In this document: one piece after another, positions 59,882 to 64,000 of the stretch
How the letters are laid out: each line of letters starts with the position of its first letter
Position numbering within the stretch: the stretch's first letter is position 1
From: Bin87 sp965221295
Lineage (GTDB): Bacteria > Chloroflexota > Dehalococcoidia > Lucifugimonadales > UBA3495
DNA: 64,000 nt
Direction of reading: 5' to 3'
NCBI GenBank assembly: GCA_965221295.1
Contig: OZ244879.1
Span: forward strand, 558,001 to 622,000
The notes under the pieces: model-generated
Seen by the model: the letters and a program-made list of their open reading frames with translations, nothing else
The model's database searches: none
What the model was told of the DNA's origin: nothing
Position numbers and translations under genes: made by a program

Positions 59882-60640
59882 ATGTCAATCAGCCTGGACG
59901 TCGTAATACCCTGTCTGAACGAGGAGCGAGCGCTGCCGATTTGCATCCGGCGGCTGCATCAGTTCATGTCCGAACGGATGGGACGCTACCAATGGGGCAT
60001 CCTGGTGGCGGACAACGGTTCCACCGATGGAACGCTGGACGCCGCGGAAGCGCTGTCCCTGGAGTTTCCCCAGGTTCGCTGGATCCGCCTGGAGCAACGC
60101 GGCCGGGGGCGCGCCCTGCGGCGGGCGTGGACCGAGAGTCGCGCCGACATCGTGGCCTACATGGACGTGGACCTGTCCACCGACCTGAACAGCCTGCCGC
60201 CCCTGGTCGCGTCCATCGCGGACGACGGATACGACATCGCGACTGGCTCCCGGTTGCTGCCCGATTCAAACGTGGTGGGGCGGACCGTGAAGCGGGAAAT
60301 TACGTCCCGAGGATACAGCCTACTGTTTCGCTCCATGTTCTTCACCACCTTCCGCGACGCCCAATGCGGATTCAAGGCGGCCAGCCGGCGGGCGGCTGAC
60401 GACCTGGCGCCGCTGGCGCTGGACAACGGGTGGTTCTTCGATTCGGAGCTGTTGATCCTGGCCCAGAAGTGCGGTTACCGGATCCGGGAGTTGCCGGTGC
60501 GCTGGGAGGACGACCCCGATACGCGGGTGCGCATCTTGCGCACAGCCTGGGAGGACGTGAAGGGCCTGCTTCGGCTCAGGTTCGGCGGCGTGGGCCGGGC
60601 CCGGCGGGCGCTGCGGGCAAAGCGCTCCGGCGCCCAGTGA
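59882..60640 (+). CDS. Glycosyltransferase family 2 (dolichyl/polyprenyl-phosphate sugar synthase-like)
   Basis: The 252-aa GT-A enzyme has VVIPCLNEERALP at the start, DNGSTDGT (residues 45-52), YMDVDLSTDLNSLP with the metal-binding Asp and DAQCGFKAASRRAADDL. This is the pattern of polyprenyl-phosphate glucose/mannose synthases. No membrane helix follows, so it would be peripheral. It probably makes a lipid-linked sugar for glycan or glycoprotein assembly. Translation appears leaderless. Confidence 0.9.
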   Translation: MSISLDVVIPCLNEERALPICIRRLHQFMSERMGRYQWGILVADNGSTDGTLDAAEALSLEFPQVRWIRLEQRGRGRALRRAWTESRADIVAYMDVDLSTDLNSLPPLVASIADDGYDIATGSRLLPDSNVVGRTVKREITSRGYSLLFRSMFFTTFRDAQCGFKAASRRAADDLAPLALDNGWFFDSELLILAQKCGYRIRELPVRWEDDPDTRVRILRTAWEDVKGLLRLRFGGVGRARRALRAKRSGAQ

Positions 60641-60830
60641 CCATCCCTTGGGTTGACGGTCGAGCGGACCGGCTCCCCCGCCACGAGCCCTACCCGCCAA
60701 AATACCTACCCGCCAAAATCTCAACCCGGCGAACGTCGGTCTGTTGACCGCTCGGCCATGGTGGGTTAGATTCACCCCATTGCATCCGGTTGGCTTTGCA
60801 ACTGCAACTCGCTTTGGGAGGATATTCGCC

Positions 60831-61592
60831 ATGCCGTTCTACGAAAGAGGCGACACGCGCATCTACTACGAAGAGGTCGGTTCGGGATTTCCCTTGCTGA
60901 TTGTGCCGGGGGGCGGGCTCAACTCCACGGTGAACGGGCTGAGAACCTCGCATCCCTTCAATCCGCTGGAAACCTACGGGAACGATTTCCGCTGCATCGC
61001 CGCCGACCTTCGCAATGCCAACGGCGGTCAGTCCACCGGCCCGCTAGAGATCGACCGCCCCTGGGACGCCTTCACCGATGACCACCTGGGTCTGATGGAC
61101 CACTTGGGAATCGATAAATTCGGCGTGATTGGGTTCTGCATCGCCGGGCCGATGATCCTCAACCTACTGAACCGGGCCGGCGGGCGCGTGGCGGCGGCGG
61201 CGCTGATGCAGCCCAGCGGGTACCGGCCTGAACTGCCGGACCTGTTCTACCAGAACAACATCACCGGATGGGCGCCGTCGCTGACCGAGAGTCGCCCTGA
61301 AATCACCATGGCCATGGCGCGTGACTTCTTGACCAACATGTACACCAACCGCGCCGATTTCGTCTTCACCGTTTCCCGCGAGTTCGTGAGTTCGTTGCAG
61401 ACGCCGCTGCTGATCGCGCCCGACGACGTGCCGGCCCACCCCTACGAGCGCGCGATGGAAGTCGCCAACCTGGCCCCGAACTCCGAGGTGACCATCTACC
61501 CGTGGAAGGACTCCCAGGAGCACATCGACGAAGTGGTGGCTCACGCCCGGCGTTTCCTGAAGGCCCACACGCCGGCCGCCGCGCTCGCCTGA
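60831..61592 (+). CDS. Alpha/beta hydrolase with a Cys at the nucleophile elbow
   Basis: The 253-aa enzyme starts MPFYERGDTRIYYEEVGSG and has the oxyanion loop PGGGLNST. The nucleophile elbow is VIGFCIAGPM, with Cys103 in place of the usual Ser, as in dienelactone hydrolases. The C-terminal segment ends with a His in SQEHIDEVVAHARRFL. The substrate is unknown. GGGAGG precedes the ATG; 29 upstream codons were rejected. Confidence 0.88.
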   Translation: MPFYERGDTRIYYEEVGSGFPLLIVPGGGLNSTVNGLRTSHPFNPLETYGNDFRCIAADLRNANGGQSTGPLEIDRPWDAFTDDHLGLMDHLGIDKFGVIGFCIAGPMILNLLNRAGGRVAAAALMQPSGYRPELPDLFYQNNITGWAPSLTESRPEITMAMARDFLTNMYTNRADFVFTVSREFVSSLQTPLLIAPDDVPAHPYERAMEVANLAPNSEVTIYPWKDSQEHIDEVVAHARRFLKAHTPAAALA

Positions 61593-61810
61593 TCACCACG
61601 CCAGCGATTGGAGGCCGCCGCCTCTCGCCTGCCATCGCGAACCAAGACCGGCAATCTCGTTCACCGCGACTGTCGGCCGCTTGGCTCCACCGCCCAGCGG
61701 CCGTTGGCGCAGGCGGCCGTTCACGCAGGCGGCCGTTCACGCAGGCGGAAGGTCAAACGCGGCCGGCCTCCTGATGAGGACATCAACTGTCATTGCGAAC
61801 CCTTCTTACC

Positions 61811-62573
61811 TGTCATTGCGAGGCTGAAGGCCGTGGCGATCTCGACGCTGGGACCAACGGCCGCCGGGCGGCGAGGCCGAACGGCCGTCCGCAGCGATCA
61901 ACGAGATTGCCGCGCTCCGCTAGCAATGACAGACCATAGCGGCTGTCATTGCGAGGCCGAAGGCCGTGGCGATCTCGACGCTGGGACGAACGGCCGCCGG
62001 GCGGCGAGGGCGAACGGCCGTTAGTTGCGATCAGCGGGATTGCCGCGCTGCGCTCGCAATGACAGACCATAGCAGCTGTCATTGCGAGGCCGAAGGCGTG
62101 GCGATCTCGACGCTGGGACGAACGGCCGCCGGGCGGCGAGGCCGAACGGCCGTCCGCAGCGATCAACGAGATTGCCGCGCTGCGCTCGCAATGACAGACC
62201 ATAGCAGCTGTCATTGCGAAGCCGAAGGCCGTGGCGATCTCGACGCTGGGACGAACGGCCGCCGGGCGGCGAGGCCGAACGGCCGTCCGCAGCGATCAAC
62301 GAGATTGCCGCGCTGCGCTCGCAATGACAGACCATAGCAGCTGTCATTGCGAAGCCGAAGGCCGTGGCGATCTCGACGCTGGGACGAACGGCCGCCGGGC
62401 GGCGAGGCCGAGCGGCCGTCCGCTGCGGTCAACGAGATTGCCGCGCTGCGCTCGCAATGACAGACCATAGCAGCTGTCATTGCGAGGCCGAAGGCCGTGG
62501 CAATCTCGACGCTGGGACCAACGGCCATGGGTTGCGATCAGCGGGATTGCCGCGCTGCGCTCGCGATGACATA
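61811..62573. repeat. Array of six 133-bp hairpin elements, variant type
   Basis: Elements start at 61811, 61943, 62077, 62209, 62342 and 62475, giving periods of 132-134 bp. The left end reads TGTCATTGCGAGGCCGAAGG and the right end CGCTGCGCTCGC plus AATGACA. The middle differs from the other arrays (GGCGATCTCGACGCTGGGAC). Units are joined by GACCATAGCAGC linkers. Several frames open through the array on both strands and none is a gene. Confidence 0.93.
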
Positions 62574-62612
62574 AGAAGAGTGTGCGGGCAAGCTCCTGGA
62601 GATTCCGCCGCT

Positions 62613-64000
62613 CTAATCCTCCAGCGTGGTTATATCGCCCGGGTCCAGGCCCAACTCCTGGGCTTTGAGCAGGCGCCGCATGATCTTGCCGGAGCGAGTC
62701 TTGGGCAGCGCTGGCGTGAACTCTATCTCCGCAGGCACCGCGATGGGGCCCAGTTCCCGCCGTACGTGCAGTTGCAGGTCGTTGACCATGCGGTCGGAGC
62801 CTTCGCTGCCCATACGTAGGGTTACGAACCCCTTGATAACCTCGCCGCGCAGCTCGTCGGGCTTGCCGATCACCGCGGCCTCCGCGACCTCCGGGTGGGA
62901 AACCAGGGCGGATTCCACCTCGGCCGAGCCGATGCGGTGGCCGGCCACGTTCAGCACGTCGTCGGCGCGGCCCACCACCATGTAGTAGCCGTCGGCGTCG
63001 CGCAGCGCCACGTCGCCGGAGAAGTACACCCCCGGCACCTGATTCCAGGTGTCGGCGTAGCGGTCGTGATCTCCCCACACGGTGCGCGAGAAATGGGGGA
63101 AGGGACGGCGGATGACCAGCAGGCCGCCCTTGTCGGGCTCCTCGATGGGCTGGCCTTCCCGGTCCACGATGTCCATCACCGCGCCGGGCAGCGGTTTGCC
63201 CACCCTGCCGGGTCGCGTCGCCATGGTGGCGGTGGTGCCCAGGCACGGCCCGCCCGTCTCGGTTTGCCACCAGTTATCCACCATGTGCGCCCATTCGCCG
63301 CCGCCGCAGATGTGCTCGTAGGCCCAACGCAGCGCCTCTGGATTCAGCGGCTCGCCGGCGCAGGTGAGGAACCGGAGCGAGCGCAGGTTGTAGCGCTGGG
63401 CCGGCTCTTCGCCGTAGCGCATCAGCATCCGCACCGCCGTGGGCGCCGTGAAGATGACGTTGACGCCGTACTTCTCGATGACCTCGTAGAACACCGCGCT
63501 GTGAGGAAAGTCAGGCGCGCCTTCGCGGAACACGGTGGTCGCTCCCGCCACCAGCGGCGCGTACACGATGTAGCTATGGCCGACGACCCAACCGATGTCG
63601 GACATGCACCAGAACACGTCGTCGTCCTTCACGTCCCAGAAGTTCTTGAAATGATAGTGGGTGCCCACCATGTACCCGCCATGGACGTGCACGACGCCCT
63701 TGGGCCGGCCGGTGGTGCCGCTGGTGTAGAGGATGTACAGTGGGTCTTCGGAGTCCATGATCTCGGCCGGGCAATCGATCGAACTGCTGGCCAGCAACTC
63801 CTCGAAGTCCACCTCGTTGGGGCGCAGGTCTTCACGGGCCAGTTCCCGGCGGAACACGATGACGCGCTCCAGGGTATCGCAGCCGTCCACAGCCTCGTCG
63901 GCGATGCCCTTGAGGTCCACGCGGTTGCCCCGGCGATAGCCAACGTCGCCGGTGATCAGCGCCTTGGCGTCGGCGTCCTGGATGCGGTCTCGCAGCGAAC
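62613..64000 (-). CDS. acs: Acetyl-CoA synthetase, C-terminal part (cut by window edge)
   Basis: The frame runs from the stop at 62613 past the window edge, so the N-terminus is missing; about 462 residues are visible. It has the adenylate-forming motif ILYTSGTTGRPKGV, DNWWQTETGG, YFSGDVALRDADGYY and the C-terminal catalytic Lys in PKTRSGKIMRRLL. This converts acetate to acetyl-CoA through acetyl-AMP. Propionyl-CoA synthetase is a close alternative. Residues upstream of 63920 continue in frame (GDVGYRRGNRVD), confirming that the true start lies beyond the window. Confidence 0.95.
   Translation of the reverse strand, partial: SLRDRIQDADAKALITGDVGYRRGNRVDLKGIADEAVDGCDTLERVIVFRRELAREDLRPNEVDFEELLASSSIDCPAEIMDSEDPLYILYTSGTTGRPKGVVHVHGGYMVGTHYHFKNFWDVKDDDVFWCMSDIGWVVGHSYIVYAPLVAGATTVFREGAPDFPHSAVFYEVIEKYGVNVIFTAPTAVRMLMRYGEEPAQRYNLRSLRFLTCAGEPLNPEALRWAYEHICGGGEWAHMVDNWWQTETGGPCLGTTATMATRPGRVGKPLPGAVMDIVDREGQPIEEPDKGGLLVIRRPFPHFSRTVWGDHDRYADTWNQVPGVYFSGDVALRDADGYYMVVGRADDVLNVAGHRIGSAEVESALVSHPEVAEAAVIGKPDELRGEVIKGFVTLRMGSEGSDRMVNDLQLHVRRELGPIAVPAEIEFTPALPKTRSGKIMRRLLKAQELGLDPGDITTLED

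Noticed and set aside
61813..62570. Several 100-aa frames in the 133-bp array
   Set aside because: Same repeated peptide in many frames on both strands; no gene-like feature outside the repeats.

Overview
The window is a GC-rich bacterial chromosome segment with densely packed genes and several arrays of hairpin-type intergenic repeats. The gene content suggests a heterotrophic Chloroflexota bacterium, perhaps of the SAR202/Dehalococcoidia type. It includes a luciferase-like monooxygenase, HyuA-type hydantoinase, AtzG/amidase, acetylxylan-esterase-like hydrolases, dipeptide ABC transporters, a UGSC-type selenoprotein and PaREP1/HEPN proteins. This placement is inferred from gene content; no rRNA or tRNA gene was seen to confirm it.

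Layout. 0.3-5 kb (minus): hicAB toxin-antitoxin, a P-loop kinase, then yggT-proC-pdxA and dapB. 5.3-9.6 kb: a large alpha/beta hydrolase, asd and a Rieske ferredoxin. 9.7-13.4 kb (minus): the most interesting segment, an apparent operon running conserved protein (342 aa) - UGSC selenoprotein - hotdog thioesterase - AhpD-like protein - SDR dehydrogenase. Two of these genes contain an in-frame TGA where selenocysteine is expected, each followed 17-19 nt later by a 7-bp hairpin with a G-first triloop (a bacterial SECIS). The thioesterase between them has an in-frame TAG. 13.4-14.8 kb: a 589-bp tandem duplication that made two PaREP1 genes. 14.9-23.9 kb: a beta-hydroxyacid dehydrogenase, two esterases, AtzG plus amidase, and a three-gene biotin-dependent acyl-CoA carboxylase. 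24-33.3 kb: a repeat array, then a peptide ABC transporter locus with two paralogous lipoprotein binding proteins, two permeases and two ATPases. 34-46.9 kb: a coiled-coil protein, HyuA, PIG-L deacetylase, a primase-like protein, a 49-aa membrane protein missed by length cut-offs, an MDR dehydrogenase, Uma2, LLM oxidoreductase, an epimerase, and a fibronectin-III/substrate-binding-protein fusion. 47-54.6 kb: an Eco29kI-type restriction enzyme with a DPPH-type methylase, a tartrate/malate dehydrogenase, panC, a HerA-like ATPase with a HAS-barrel partner, and two tandem cupins. 54.7-64 kb: DUF2851, small membrane proteins, MBL hydrolase, a PLD-like zinc-ribbon protein, a glycosyltransferase, an alpha/beta hydrolase and the 3' part of acs.

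Five main repeat loci (about 1-206, 23.9-24.7, 49.7-50.2, 57.0-57.4 and 61.8-62.6 kb) carry one family of roughly 123-133-bp elements. Their ends read TGTCATTGCGAG...CTCGCAATGACA and would fold as hairpins. Many open frames inside them are artefacts and also lengthen the apparent 5' ends of neighbouring genes. Start codons below were chosen by Shine-Dalgarno (SD) sequence and family alignment rather than by longest frame.
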